39,262 nucleotides of DNA from contig CAVOYZ010000003.1 in assembly GCA_963700785.1 (NCBI GenBank), positions 1 through 39,262 on the forward strand. Reading direction: 5' to 3'. The notes beneath the pieces are model-generated. The model was not told where the DNA came from and made no database searches. It was given only the letters and a program-made list of their open reading frames with translations. A program made the position numbers and the translations under genes. This document shows positions 16,175 to 25,659 of the stretch, piece by piece; within the stretch, counting starts at the first letter, position 1, and each line of letters starts with the position of its first letter. This DNA is from CAXMST01 sp963700785. GTDB taxonomy: Bacteria; Actinomycetota; Thermoleophilia; Solirubrobacterales; 70-9.

Positions 16175-17140
16175 TCAGCTGACGAGCAGGGCGGCGCCGA
16201 CGGCGCCGCCGAGGTCGCCGAGCTCGGCCACGTGGAAGGCGGGCGGGTCATCGGCGTCGAACAGGTTCTTGCCGGTCCGCCGCTCGATCTCGGGTCCGTA
16301 GAGCTCGCCGAAGCGGATCCCGAGGCCGCCGCCGAGGATCACGGCCTCGACGTCGAGCAGGTTGACGGCCGAGGCGATCGCCGCGCCGAGCGCCTTCACC
16401 GCATCGTCGATCAGCTTCACCGCGAGCTGGTCGTCGTGCTTGACCGCCTTTGCCCAGACGCTGCTCGTCAGGCGGTCCTTGCCCTTGCTCTCCATCAGAT
16501 CGAAGAGCATGGTCTTGCGACCCTTGCCGGCCAGCTTGCGGGCGCGCGCCTCCATCGCCGCGCGTCCTGCGTAGGCCTCCATGCAGCCCCTGTTCCCGCA
16601 CGGGCAGCGGCGGCCGCCGCGCTTGACGACCATGTGCCCGATCTCCCCGGCGGCGCCGCGACCGAGCCAGTCCTTCCCGTCGAGGACGATGCCGCCGCCG
16701 ACGCCGGTCCCCCAGAAGACGCCGAGGATCGAGTCGTAGGGCCGGCCGGCGCCGAGCTTGAACTCGCCGGTCGTCGCGACCTGCACGTCGTTGCCGATCG
16801 CGACCGGAGCGCCGAGCGCATCCTCGAGCGTCGCGGCCAGCGGGTAGCTCCGCGACCAGCCGCTGAGGTTCTTGGCGCCGCTCACGGTGCCCGCCGGTCC
16901 GTCGACGTCACCGGGGCTGCCGACGCCGACGCCGGTCAGATCGCCGGTCCCGTAGCCGGCGCCCTCGGCGGCCTCGCCGAGGCAGCCGGCCATCGCCGCC
17001 GCGATTGCCTTCGGCCCCCCCTTCTGCGGGGTCTCGGTCCGGGCCTCGCCGAGCACCTCGTTGCGGCGATTGACGATCACCGTCTGGATCTTGGTGCCGC
17101 CGAGGTCGATGCCGCCGCGGGCCTTTGCGCGGGGACTCAT
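16175..17140 (-). CDS. ROK family glucokinase with zinc motif
   Basis: Likely ATP-dependent glucokinase, 321 aa. IDLGGTK (11-17), IGNDVQVATTGE with the catalytic Asp, GTGVGGGIVLDG (145-156), GEIGHM (165-170) and the zinc cluster CPCGNRGCMEAYAG (179-192) are complete, so this is a standard ROK enzyme. It has an unusually basic insert (LAGKGRKTMLFDLMESKGKDR) after the zinc site. Start ATG 17140 overlaps the stop of the cyclase gene (ATGA), so both are one transcript from the promoter near 17807. Its place in a pgi/zwf/tkt/GH15 neighbourhood supports glucose as substrate, but this is context only. Confidence 0.9.
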   Translation of the reverse strand: MSPRAKARGGIDLGGTKIQTVIVNRRNEVLGEARTETPQKGGPKAIAAAMAGCLGEAAEGAGYGTGDLTGVGVGSPGDVDGPAGTVSGAKNLSGWSRSYPLAATLEDALGAPVAIGNDVQVATTGEFKLGAGRPYDSILGVFWGTGVGGGIVLDGKDWLGRGAAGEIGHMVVKRGGRRCPCGNRGCMEAYAGRAAMEARARKLAGKGRKTMLFDLMESKGKDRLTSSVWAKAVKHDDQLAVKLIDDAVKALGAAIASAVNLLDVEAVILGGGLGIRFGELYGPEIERRTGKNLFDADDPPAFHVAELGDLGGAVGAALLVS

Positions 17141-17793
17141 GCCGCACCCCCGACGGCCGCGGTCAGCGCGACGCCCGGGTCGGCAAGCAGCACGCGGGAC
17201 GGAGCCCCGTCGATTCCGACCAGGCGCAACGGCAGGCAGAGCAGGGTGTAGGGGCCGGGCTCGATTCCCCTCAGGTCGAGGCCCTCGAGCGCGACGATCG
17301 GCTCGCCGAGCAGCGCTCGGTGGGCGTCCTGGTCGCCGATCGACAGGTAGTCGATCCCGATCAGGCGAATCCCGCGCTCGAGCACCAGCGCCGCGGCTGA
17401 GCCGTCGAGGCGGATGAAGTCGTGGGTGAACTCGTCCCGCTCCCAGAGCTCGGAGTTGGTCGTCTTCAGCAGCACGCGCTCGGCGTCGTCCGGGATCCCG
17501 GCGGCCTCGAGGGTGGCGCGGTCGATCGGCTCGAGCCCGCGGTCGGGGATCTCGACCACCGTGCAGGGGCCGACCATCGCGCCCAGGTCGAGCGCCTCGG
17601 TTCCGGCGGCGCCGTCGTAGAAGTGCGATGGGCCGTCGACGTGCGTGCCGGTGTGGGCGCCGATCTCGAGGCCGCTGACGTTGGCCGTCGCGCCGGCGGC
17701 GATCGCGCTGTCGAGCGCGTGCGAGTAGCCCGGGTTGCCGCGGTAGATCGGCATCCCGACCTGGACTGGAACGGAGACATCGTGGAGTGCCAT
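17137..17793 (-). CDS. Cyclase family protein (kynurenine formamidase-like metal hydrolase)
   Basis: Soluble metal-dependent amidohydrolase-like protein of 218 aa. The hallmark HTGTHVDGPSHF (48-59) supplies the metal-binding His and Asp residues, followed by the usual LxVGPCTVVEI region and LLKTTN. The family includes bacterial kynurenine formamidases (KynB) and polyketide or hydantoin hydrolases; no kynurenine gene lies nearby, so the substrate is open. Start ATG 17793 is chosen because a TAGATT -10 box lies 8 bases upstream. It overlaps the ROK gene by 4 bases downstream and is divergent from tkt. Confidence 0.87.
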   Translation of the reverse strand: MALHDVSVPVQVGMPIYRGNPGYSHALDSAIAAGATANVSGLEIGAHTGTHVDGPSHFYDGAAGTEALDLGAMVGPCTVVEIPDRGLEPIDRATLEAAGIPDDAERVLLKTTNSELWERDEFTHDFIRLDGSAAALVLERGIRLIGIDYLSIGDQDAHRALLGEPIVALEGLDLRGIEPGPYTLLCLPLRLVGIDGAPSRVLLADPGVALTAAVGGAA

Positions 17794-17801
17794 CAGCGCC
17801 G

Positions 17802-17807
17802 AATCTA
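17802..17807 (-). promoter_or_regulatory. Candidate -10 box TAGATT, leaderless start of the cyclase-ROK unit
   Basis: On the minus strand TAGATT ends 8 bases before ATG 17793. There is no Shine-Dalgarno sequence in the gap. Confidence 0.5.
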
Positions 17808-17849
17808 CCCGAGACGGGCGGCTCGGCGGGGGCCGGCGGATGACTTGCA

Positions 17850-17855
17850 TAGAGT
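17850..17855 (+). promoter_or_regulatory. Candidate -10 box TAGAGT for the tkt-GH15-rpiB unit
   Basis: TAGAGT lies 35 bases before GTG 17891. Unlike the leaderless genes, an AAGGAG ribosome site (17879-17884) follows, giving a short normal leader. No clear -35 element. Confidence 0.35.
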
Positions 17856-17890
17856 GCGTCGGCGGTCGCCATCGAGACAAGGAGCCAGCC

Positions 17891-19897
17891 GTGTCAGAAA
17901 CCGAGCTCGACACCCTCGCCGTGAACACGATCCGGACGCTCTCGATGGACGCGGTGCAGCGGGCCAACTCCGGCCACCCGGGAGCGCCGATGGGGCTGGC
18001 GCCGCTCGGCTACGTGCTGTTCAGCCGGATCATGCGCCACAACCCGGCCAACTCGGGCTGGCTCAACCGGGACCGCTTCATCCTCAGCAACGGACACGCC
18101 TGCATGCTGCAGTACTCGCTGCTGCACCTCTGCGGCTACGACGTCTCCCTCGATGACATCAAGAGCTTCCGCCAGCTCGGCAGCCGCTGTCCCGGGCATC
18201 CGGAGTATGGGATCACCGACGGCGTCGAGGTGACGACCGGTCCGCTCGGCCAGGGCTTCGCCGACGCGGTCGGATTTGCGCTCGCCGAGGCGATCTTGGC
18301 CGAGCGTTACAACCGCGAGGGCCGTGCGGTCGTCGATCACCACACCTACGTGGTCCTCGGCGACGGCTGCATGGAGGAGGGGATCTCCTCCGAGGCCGCC
18401 TCGCTGGCCGGCAACCTCGGGCTCGGCAAGCTGATCGCGATCTACGACGACAACGAGATCACGATCGAGGGCTCGACCCACCTCGCCTTCCGTGAGGAGG
18501 TGGCCGGCCGCTTCGAGGCCTACGGGTGGTCGGTTCACGAGCTGCCGAAGGAGGCGAGCCTGGAGCAGATCGAGCTGGCGCTCCGCGAGGCGCAGGGGGT
18601 CACCGACAGGCCGTCGCTGATCGTCTTGCCGACCGTGATCGGCTACGGCTCGCCGAACAAGCAGGGCACGGCGGCCACCCACGGCTCGCCACTCGGCGCC
18701 GAGGAGGTGGAGTTGACCAAGGAGAGCCTCGGCTGGCCGTTCAGCGAGCCGTTCACCGTCCCCGACCAGGTGAGTGAGCTGTTCGCCGGCGTCAAGCAGC
18801 GCGGCACTGCCGCCGAGCAGGAGTGGTCGCGGCTGTTCGAGGAGTACTCGGCGGAGAACCCGGAGGCCGCCGCCGAGTTGCTGCGCGTGACCGGCCGCCA
18901 CGAGCCCGAGTTGCCCGACATCTCCGAGCTGCCCACCTTCAGCCCTGACGACGATCCGATCGCCACCCGGGCATCCTCGGGCAAGGCGTTGAACTGGCTC
19001 GCGCCGAGGGTGCCCGAGCTGATCGGAGGAGCGGCCGATCTGGCGCCTTCGACGGCGACCCATCTCGAGGACGAGCAGGACATCCTGCGCCACCACTTCG
19101 ACGGCCGCAACCTGCACTTCGGCGTCCGCGAGCACGCGATGGGGGCGATCGTCAACGCGCTGACGATCGAGGGCATGCGGGCGTACGGCGCCACCTTCTT
19201 CGTCTTCAGCGACTACATGCGCGGATCGGTGCGGATGGCGGCGATCATGGAGATCCCCTCGATCTTCGTCTGGACCCACGACTCGTTCTGGGTCGGCGAG
19301 GACGGCCCCACCCACGAGCCGATCGAGCACCTGGCGGCGATCCGGGCGATGCCGAACATCGAGGTGATCAGGCCCGCCGACGCGAACGAGACGTTCCTCG
19401 CGTGGCACTGGCTGCTCGGCTCCTGCGACGCGCCGACGGCGCTGGTGCTGAGCCGGCAGAAGCTCCCCAACCTCGACCGCGAGCGGATCCCCGATGACGC
19501 GATCGCCCGCGGCGCCTACATCTACCGGAACCCGGTCGCCTACCGTGACCCGGAGCTGATCCTGATCGGGACCGGCTCGGAGGTCTCGCTCTGCGACGCG
19601 GCCGCCGACCTGCTCGAGGCCGACGGGGTCGCGGTACGGGTCGTCTCGATGCCGAGCACCTCCCGGTTCAAGGTCCAGGATCGCGAGTACCGCGACCGGG
19701 TGCTGCCGCCGCTGGTCAAGAAGCGGCTCTCGGTCGAGGCCGGCTCGACCCTCGGCTGGAACCGCTGGGTGGGCGACGAGGGGGAGGCGTTCGGCATCGA
19801 CCACTTCGGGGCCTCCGCTCCCGGCCCCGAGCTTGCCGAGGAGTTCGGCTTCACGGCCGAGAACATCGCCGCCCGGGCGACCGCCCTGCTCGGATGA
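17891..19897 (+). CDS. tkt: Transketolase
   Basis: Thiamine-diphosphate enzyme of the pentose phosphate pathway, 668 aa, full length. SGHPGAPMG (27-35), the TPP motif GDGCMEEGISSEAASLAG ending in a DDNEITIEG strand, the TxGPLGQG loop, and the pyrimidine-domain segment GVREHAMGAI with the catalytic Glu are all present, followed by HDSFWVGEDGPTHEPIEH. Start is GTG 17891 with AAGGAG 6 bases upstream. The last bases form ATGA with the GH15 gene, which in turn overlaps rpiB, so three genes form one coupled unit. Confidence 0.96.
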   Translation: MSETELDTLAVNTIRTLSMDAVQRANSGHPGAPMGLAPLGYVLFSRIMRHNPANSGWLNRDRFILSNGHACMLQYSLLHLCGYDVSLDDIKSFRQLGSRCPGHPEYGITDGVEVTTGPLGQGFADAVGFALAEAILAERYNREGRAVVDHHTYVVLGDGCMEEGISSEAASLAGNLGLGKLIAIYDDNEITIEGSTHLAFREEVAGRFEAYGWSVHELPKEASLEQIELALREAQGVTDRPSLIVLPTVIGYGSPNKQGTAATHGSPLGAEEVELTKESLGWPFSEPFTVPDQVSELFAGVKQRGTAAEQEWSRLFEEYSAENPEAAAELLRVTGRHEPELPDISELPTFSPDDDPIATRASSGKALNWLAPRVPELIGGAADLAPSTATHLEDEQDILRHHFDGRNLHFGVREHAMGAIVNALTIEGMRAYGATFFVFSDYMRGSVRMAAIMEIPSIFVWTHDSFWVGEDGPTHEPIEHLAAIRAMPNIEVIRPADANETFLAWHWLLGSCDAPTALVLSRQKLPNLDRERIPDDAIARGAYIYRNPVAYRDPELILIGTGSEVSLCDAAADLLEADGVAVRVVSMPSTSRFKVQDREYRDRVLPPLVKKRLSVEAGSTLGWNRWVGDEGEAFGIDHFGASAPGPELAEEFGFTAENIAARATALLG

Positions 19898-21819
19898 GCC
19901 TCGCGCCGGCATACGCGAGCGACGGCTATCCGAGGATCGGCGAGTACGCGTTTCTCTCCGACTGCCACACCGGTGCCCTGGTCGCTCCCGACGGCGGGAT
20001 CGAGTGGCTCTGTCTGCCCCGCTTCGACTCCCCCTCGGTGTTCGGCGCGCTGCTCGATCGCGACGCCGGCCGGTTCCGGATCGGGCCCGACTACCGGGTC
20101 CCGATCGGCCGCCGCTACCTGCCGGGGACCAACGTCCTCGAAACGAACTGGGCCACCGATGCGGGCTGGCTGATCGTCCGCGACGCGCTCGCGATCGGGC
20201 CCTGGCGCGAGGACCGGATCGACCACCACGCCCGCACCCCGACCGACAACGACGCCCGTCACATGCTGGTCCGCTACGTCGAGTGCATCGGCGGCGAGAT
20301 CGAGGTGACGATGCTCTGCAACCTGATGGACGACTACGGCCGCTCGCGCGCCGAGTGGAGCCTGGCCGGAGATCGACACAACGCCGACACCCGCCTCGCC
20401 GACGGCCTGAAGCTGCGAATCATGAGCGACATGCACCTCGGCGTCGATCAGGGGGTCGTGATGGCTCGCCACTGGCTCAAGGAGGGGGAGTCGTGCTTCG
20501 TCGCCCTGAGCTGGGATGAGCCGCTGGAGGATCCGGAGACCGCCGATCAGGCGTTGGAGGAGTTGCTGCGCACCGAGCGCTTCTGGCGGCGCTGGCTCTC
20601 CCGCGGCCGGTTCCCCGACCATCCCTGGAGGGTCCACCTGCAGCGCTCGGCGCTGGTGCTCAAAGGCCTGACCTACCTGCCGAGCGGCGCCACCGTGGCC
20701 GCGCTGACCACGTCGCTGCCCGAGACCCCGGGCGGAGAGCGGAACTGGGACTACCGCTACACCTGGATCCGCGACGCCACCTTCACGCTCTGGAGCCTGC
20801 ACATCCTCGGCTTCGATGCCGAGGCGCGGGACTTCATCCTGTTCATCGCCGACCTCTGCCGGGCCGAGGGCCCCGAGCTGCAGATCATGTACGGGATCGA
20901 CGGCCGCAAGGACCTGACCGAGTCGACGCTCGACCATCTGCACGGCTACGCGGGCTCGCAGCCGGTGCGAATCGGGAACGGCGCCTTCAACCAGCGCCAG
21001 AACGACGTCTTCGGCGCCCTGCTCGACTCCGTCTACATCCACACCAAGGCCCGCGAGCACGTGCCCGCGGAGCTCTGGGAGATCGTCGCCGATCAGGTCG
21101 AGGGGGCGGTCAGCGTCTGGCAGGAGCCGGACCAGGGAATCTGGGAGGCGCGCGGGGAGCCCCGGCACTACGTCTCCTCGAAGCTGATGTGCTGGGTCGC
21201 CCTCGACCGCGGCGCCCGCCTCGCCGACGGCCGTGGTCAGCAGGACCTGGCGGAGCGCTGGAGCGGGATCGCCACCGAGATCCGGGAGGACATCCTCAGC
21301 AAGGGGGTCAGCGAGGCCGGCGTCTTCCGCCAGCACTACGAGACCGACGCGCTCGATGCCTCGACGCTGCTGATCCCGCTCGTCCGCTTCCTGCGGCCCG
21401 ATGACGAGCGCCTGCGCAACACGGTGCTGGCGATCGACCGCGACGTCAGCCAGGGCGGGCTGACCAGCGCCGGCCTGGTCCTGCGATACGTCGTCGATGA
21501 GACCGACGACGGGCTGCACGGGGAGGAGGGGACGTTCTCGATCTGCTCGTTCTGGCTTGCCTCGGCGCTCTCCGAGATCGGCGAGCGCGGCCGCGCCCGC
21601 GAGCTGACCGAGCGGCTGCTCGGAATGAGCGGCGACCTCGATCTCTACGCGGAGGAGATCGAGCCCCGCTCCGGGCGGCAGCTCGGCAACTTCCCGCAGG
21701 CGTTCACGCACCTCGCCCTGATCAACGCGGTCAACCACGTGATCGCGGACGAGCTGCTGTCGGATTCGCGCGACGGCCAGACGGCTGTGTTCACCGAGCT
21801 GCGGGGCCGGCATCCGTGA
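19894..21819 (+). CDS. GH15 family glycoside hydrolase (glucoamylase or trehalase type)
   Basis: Inverting (alpha/alpha)6 glycosidase of 641 aa with the N-terminal beta-sandwich seen in bacterial GH15 proteins. The start reads YPRIGEYAFLSDCHTGALVAP; the active-site blocks are WDYRYTWIRDATFTLW (near 287-302, substrate-binding Arg-Asp), a central DGRKDLTESTLDHLHGY, and the C-terminal EEIEPRSGRQLGNFPQAFTH, which carries the likely catalytic base. No signal peptide, so it works inside the cell on glycogen-derived maltosaccharides, trehalose or a similar glucoside; the actinobacterial branch includes proven trehalases. ATG 19894 overlaps the tkt stop, and GTG of rpiB overlaps its own stop. The coupling links glucose release to the pentose phosphate genes. 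Confidence 0.93.
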   Translation: MSLAPAYASDGYPRIGEYAFLSDCHTGALVAPDGGIEWLCLPRFDSPSVFGALLDRDAGRFRIGPDYRVPIGRRYLPGTNVLETNWATDAGWLIVRDALAIGPWREDRIDHHARTPTDNDARHMLVRYVECIGGEIEVTMLCNLMDDYGRSRAEWSLAGDRHNADTRLADGLKLRIMSDMHLGVDQGVVMARHWLKEGESCFVALSWDEPLEDPETADQALEELLRTERFWRRWLSRGRFPDHPWRVHLQRSALVLKGLTYLPSGATVAALTTSLPETPGGERNWDYRYTWIRDATFTLWSLHILGFDAEARDFILFIADLCRAEGPELQIMYGIDGRKDLTESTLDHLHGYAGSQPVRIGNGAFNQRQNDVFGALLDSVYIHTKAREHVPAELWEIVADQVEGAVSVWQEPDQGIWEARGEPRHYVSSKLMCWVALDRGARLADGRGQQDLAERWSGIATEIREDILSKGVSEAGVFRQHYETDALDASTLLIPLVRFLRPDDERLRNTVLAIDRDVSQGGLTSAGLVLRYVVDETDDGLHGEEGTFSICSFWLASALSEIGERGRARELTERLLGMSGDLDLYAEEIEPRSGRQLGNFPQAFTHLALINAVNHVIADELLSDSRDGQTAVFTELRGRHP

Positions 21820-22283
21820 GGGTCGCCTGCGGCTTCGACCACGGCGGCTTTCCGCTGCGAGAGACGATCCTCACCGCGGTGCGCGATGCGGGCCACGAGC
21901 CGCTCGACCTCGGCGCGGGCGAGCTCGATCCGGCTGACGACTACCCCGACTTCGCGCTCGCCGTGGCCCGTTCGATCGATCGCGGCGAGGCGGAGCGCGG
22001 GATCCTCGTCTGCGGCTCAGGCGCCGGTGTTGCGGTCGCGGCGACGAAGGTCGCCGGGGTCAGGGCGGCGATGGCGCACGACACCTACACGGCCGCCCAG
22101 TGCGTCCAGCACGACGCGGTCAACGTCCTCGCGCTGGGCGCCCGCGTGATCGGCCCGGTGATCGCAGCGGAGCTCGTCGCCGCGTTTGTCGGGGCGCAGT
22201 TCAGCGGCGAGGAGCGCCACGCACGCCGCCTGCGCAAGGTCGAGGCGATCGAGCGCGACGGGCTCGGCGCCGAGCTCGGCTGA
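21816..22283 (+). CDS. rpiB: Ribose-5-phosphate isomerase B
   Basis: Interconverts ribose 5-phosphate and ribulose 5-phosphate, 155 aa. FDHGG (7-11), CGSGAGVAVAATKVAGVRAA with the active-site Cys66 and QHDAVNVLALGARVIG with His99 are the RpiB/LacAB signature. The actinobacterial type uses Cys66 as base rather than the Glu of the plant/RpiA type. Start is GTG 21816, overlapping the GH15 stop by 4 bases, so translation is coupled. The C-terminal tail after GEERHARRL is slightly extended. A 100-base gap follows before the ABC transporter genes. Confidence 0.94.
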   Translation: MRVACGFDHGGFPLRETILTAVRDAGHEPLDLGAGELDPADDYPDFALAVARSIDRGEAERGILVCGSGAGVAVAATKVAGVRAAMAHDTYTAAQCVQHDAVNVLALGARVIGPVIAAELVAAFVGAQFSGEERHARRLRKVEAIERDGLGAELG

Positions 22284-22370
22284 GCGAGGCCGCAGCCTCC
22301 TGCTCGCGGCCACGGGACTCCCACACTTTCGCCGCGGGTTTACCCGGTAGCCACCCGATTTGCCGGCCCC

Positions 22371-22376
22371 TACCGT
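22371..22376 (+). promoter_or_regulatory. Candidate -10 box TACCGT, leaderless start of the ABC transporter unit
   Basis: TACCGT ends 7 bases before ATG 22384 with no Shine-Dalgarno sequence between. It lies in a locally AT-richer stretch (22320-22365). Confidence 0.45.
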
Positions 22377-22383
22377 GCGCTTG

Positions 22384-23148
<765 letters not shown>

Positions 23149-23150
23149 GC

Positions 23151-25634
23151 ATGGGCGGCCTCGGCGCCCGCTTCTGGTTGGCCTGGTCCTGGCGCGACCT
23201 GCGGCGACGCTGGCCATTGGTGCTGGCGATCGGTCTGCTGCTCGCCGGCGGCACCGGCCTCGCGGCGGGCCTCGGCAGCATGCAGGGCTGGCGCGTCGAC
23301 TCCAATGACCGTAGCTTCGCGGCGCTCTCGGTCCACGATCTCCGTCTCGACGTGGAGGAAGGTGGCTATGTACCGGCGGGGGCCCTGCGCGACGCCGCCC
23401 TCGCGATCCCGGACGCCGGCTCGGTTGACGCGGTCGCCGAGCAGCTCGTCGCGCCGACCCAGATCGACGCCTCCGCGCTGGCTCCGGAGCCCGTCATCAC
23501 CCCCGGGCAGCTGATCGGGATCGAGCCGGGGGAGGATCGAACCGTCGACGGGGTCGACGTCACCGGCCCCGCTGTCGATGCGGTCGCTGTCGAGGAGGGT
23601 CGCGGCTTCGGGCTGAAGGCCGGCGACGGCGCGGTGGCGGTGCTCGATCCGCTCTACGCCGAGGAGAACGGGGTCACGGCGTCGGGAGAGATCAAGCTCT
23701 CCGGTGGCGCCGCGCTCGAGCTGGTCGGCCTCGGTCGCTCGCCGGAGACCTTCCTGGTCACGGGCCCGGGCGGCGCCTTCAGCGCCACAGAGGACTTCGG
23801 GACCGTGTTCGTGCCGCTGGCGACAGCGCAGCGGCTGACCGGCCGGGTGGGCCAGGTCAACGGCCTGGTGCTGACCCTGGAGCCGGGCGCTGACCGCGAC
23901 GCGATCGGCGGCCAGCTCGAGCGCACGATCGGCCGCGAGCTGCCGGGGCTGGGCGTGAAGCTGAGTGTGCTCGAGGACCTCGACTCGCACCGGATCCTCT
24001 ACGACGACGCCGAGAACGACCAGCAGCTGTTCGACGTGTTCGCGTTCCTGATCCTCGCCGGAGCTGCGTTCGGTGCGTTCAATCTGGTCAGCCGCACGAT
24101 CGAGGCGCAGCGGCGCGAGATTGGGATCGGCATGGCGCTGGGGGTGTCGCCGCAGCGCCTCGCGGTGCGGCCGATGATGCTCGGTCTGCAGATCGCGGTG
24201 ATCGGCGTGGTCCTCGGAGTCGGGGTCGGGCTGCTGGTCAACGAGTGGCTGCGGGGCCTGCTCGCCGATCAGCTGCCGCTGCCGATCGTCGAGGCGGGCT
24301 TCCAACCCGGAACCTTCCTTCGTGCCGCGGCGATCGGGCTGGTGATCCCTCTGGTCGCGGCCGCCTGGCCCGTTCGCCGGGGTCTGCGGGTGACGCCGAT
24401 CGAGGCGATCAGGGTCGGCTTTCGCGCGGCGCGGGGCGGCGGCCTGGCGCCGCTGGTGGGCCGCGTGCCGCTGCCGGGAGACAGCCTCGCCCAGATGCCG
24501 CCCCGCAACGTCCTGCGGGCGCCGCGCCGGACGCTGCTGACGGTGCTCGCGACCGGAGCCGTCGTCTCGGTCGCCGTGTCGATGTCGGGGATGATTGACT
24601 CGTTCGCCGCGACCGTCGACCGCAATCAGGCCGAGGAGCTGCGCGGCGGTCGCGACCGGCTCTCGGTTTCCCTCGACCGCTTCTACCGGGAGGGATCCGA
24701 GCCCGTCAAGGCGGTCGAGAGCTCACCGGCCGTTGCCCGCTCCGACCTCAGGATCAGCCTGCCGGCGGAGCTCCGGGCCGGCGATCAGCAGATCGATGTC
24801 GTCGTCGAGACGCTGCCCGCGGGTCAGGTGGTCTGGCGTCCGCGGGCCGCCCAGGGCCGCCTCCCGCGCGGGCCGGACGAGATCCTGATCGCCGAGACTG
24901 CCGCGCAGGACCTCGGCGTCGGGGTCGGCGATGCGATCGAGATCAGCCATCCGCTCCGAGTCGGGCCGGATCGGTTCGAGACGGCGGTCAGCGCCGTTCG
25001 GATCAGCGGCCTGCATCCGGACCCGTTCCGCTTTCCCGCATTCGTCGAGCCGCAGGCGGCGGCGCAGTTCGGGCTCGAGGGCCGCATCAACAGGATCGAG
25101 GCCATGCCGGCCGACGGTCTCGACCCGGCCGCGGCCAAGCGGGCGCTGTTCGGGGTCGGGGGCACGGCCTCGATCGAGGCTGCGTCGGCGCTCGGCGAGT
25201 CGCTCGACAAGGGCCTGGACGAGTTCGCGGCCGTGATCCGGGTCGTCACCATGATCTCGATTGCTCTGGTGCTGCTGATCGCCTTCAACTCGACCGCGAT
25301 CAACGCCGATGAGCGGGCCCGCGAGCACGCGACGATGTTCGCCTACGGCCTGCCGACCCGTACCGTGCTCCGGCTCGCCGTGCTCGAGAGCTTGATCATG
25401 GGTGCGCTCGCGACGCTGCTCGGCATCGCAATCGGCATTGCGATCCTCAACTGGGTGGTCGATGTCAGCTTCAAGGAGGTCCTGCCGGAGCTGGGAGTCG
25501 TGGTCTCGCTCTCGCCGACCTCGGTGCTGCTCGCGGCGCTGGCGGGCGCCGGCGCGATGGCCGTCGCGCCGCTGCTGACGGTCAGGCGCCTGCGCCGGAT
25601 GGACGTCCCCTCGACCCTTCGGGTGATCGAGTGA
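23151..25634 (+). CDS. FtsX-like ABC transporter permease (two FtsX units)
   Basis: Integral membrane protein of 827 aa. One hydrophobic segment near 22-42 is followed by an extracytoplasmic domain to about 290, then three segments (about 295-320, 343-372, 393-412) forming the first FtsX unit (RREIGIGMALGVSPQRL). A second unit repeats this, with a segment near 465-485, an outer domain, and three C-terminal segments from about 700 (EHATMFAYGLPTRTVLRL). This two-unit layout is that of large actinobacterial MacB-like permeases. With the upstream ATPase it forms a complete exporter; no adaptor protein adjoins, and the cargo is unknown. It ends 25 bases before the convergent fdhD gene. Confidence 0.92.
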   Translation: MGGLGARFWLAWSWRDLRRRWPLVLAIGLLLAGGTGLAAGLGSMQGWRVDSNDRSFAALSVHDLRLDVEEGGYVPAGALRDAALAIPDAGSVDAVAEQLVAPTQIDASALAPEPVITPGQLIGIEPGEDRTVDGVDVTGPAVDAVAVEEGRGFGLKAGDGAVAVLDPLYAEENGVTASGEIKLSGGAALELVGLGRSPETFLVTGPGGAFSATEDFGTVFVPLATAQRLTGRVGQVNGLVLTLEPGADRDAIGGQLERTIGRELPGLGVKLSVLEDLDSHRILYDDAENDQQLFDVFAFLILAGAAFGAFNLVSRTIEAQRREIGIGMALGVSPQRLAVRPMMLGLQIAVIGVVLGVGVGLLVNEWLRGLLADQLPLPIVEAGFQPGTFLRAAAIGLVIPLVAAAWPVRRGLRVTPIEAIRVGFRAARGGGLAPLVGRVPLPGDSLAQMPPRNVLRAPRRTLLTVLATGAVVSVAVSMSGMIDSFAATVDRNQAEELRGGRDRLSVSLDRFYREGSEPVKAVESSPAVARSDLRISLPAELRAGDQQIDVVVETLPAGQVVWRPRAAQGRLPRGPDEILIAETAAQDLGVGVGDAIEISHPLRVGPDRFETAVSAVRISGLHPDPFRFPAFVEPQAAAQFGLEGRINRIEAMPADGLDPAAAKRALFGVGGTASIEAASALGESLDKGLDEFAAVIRVVTMISIALVLLIAFNSTAINADERAREHATMFAYGLPTRTVLRLAVLESLIMGALATLLGIAIGIAILNWVVDVSFKEVLPELGVVVSLSPTSVLLAALAGAGAMAVAPLLTVRRLRRMDVPSTLRVIE

Positions 25635-25659
25635 CCCGCCCGGCGAGCCCCGTCGCCTC

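Noticed and set aside
19540..21813. 757-codon minus-strand open frame opposite tkt and GH15
   Set aside because: Long antisense frames are common at this GC content; the plus-strand proteins have complete active-site motifs.
22360..22383. TTG 22360 as start of the ABC ATPase gene
   Set aside because: It lies upstream of the candidate -10 box TACCGT, adds eight non-conserved residues, and ATG 22384 is better placed.
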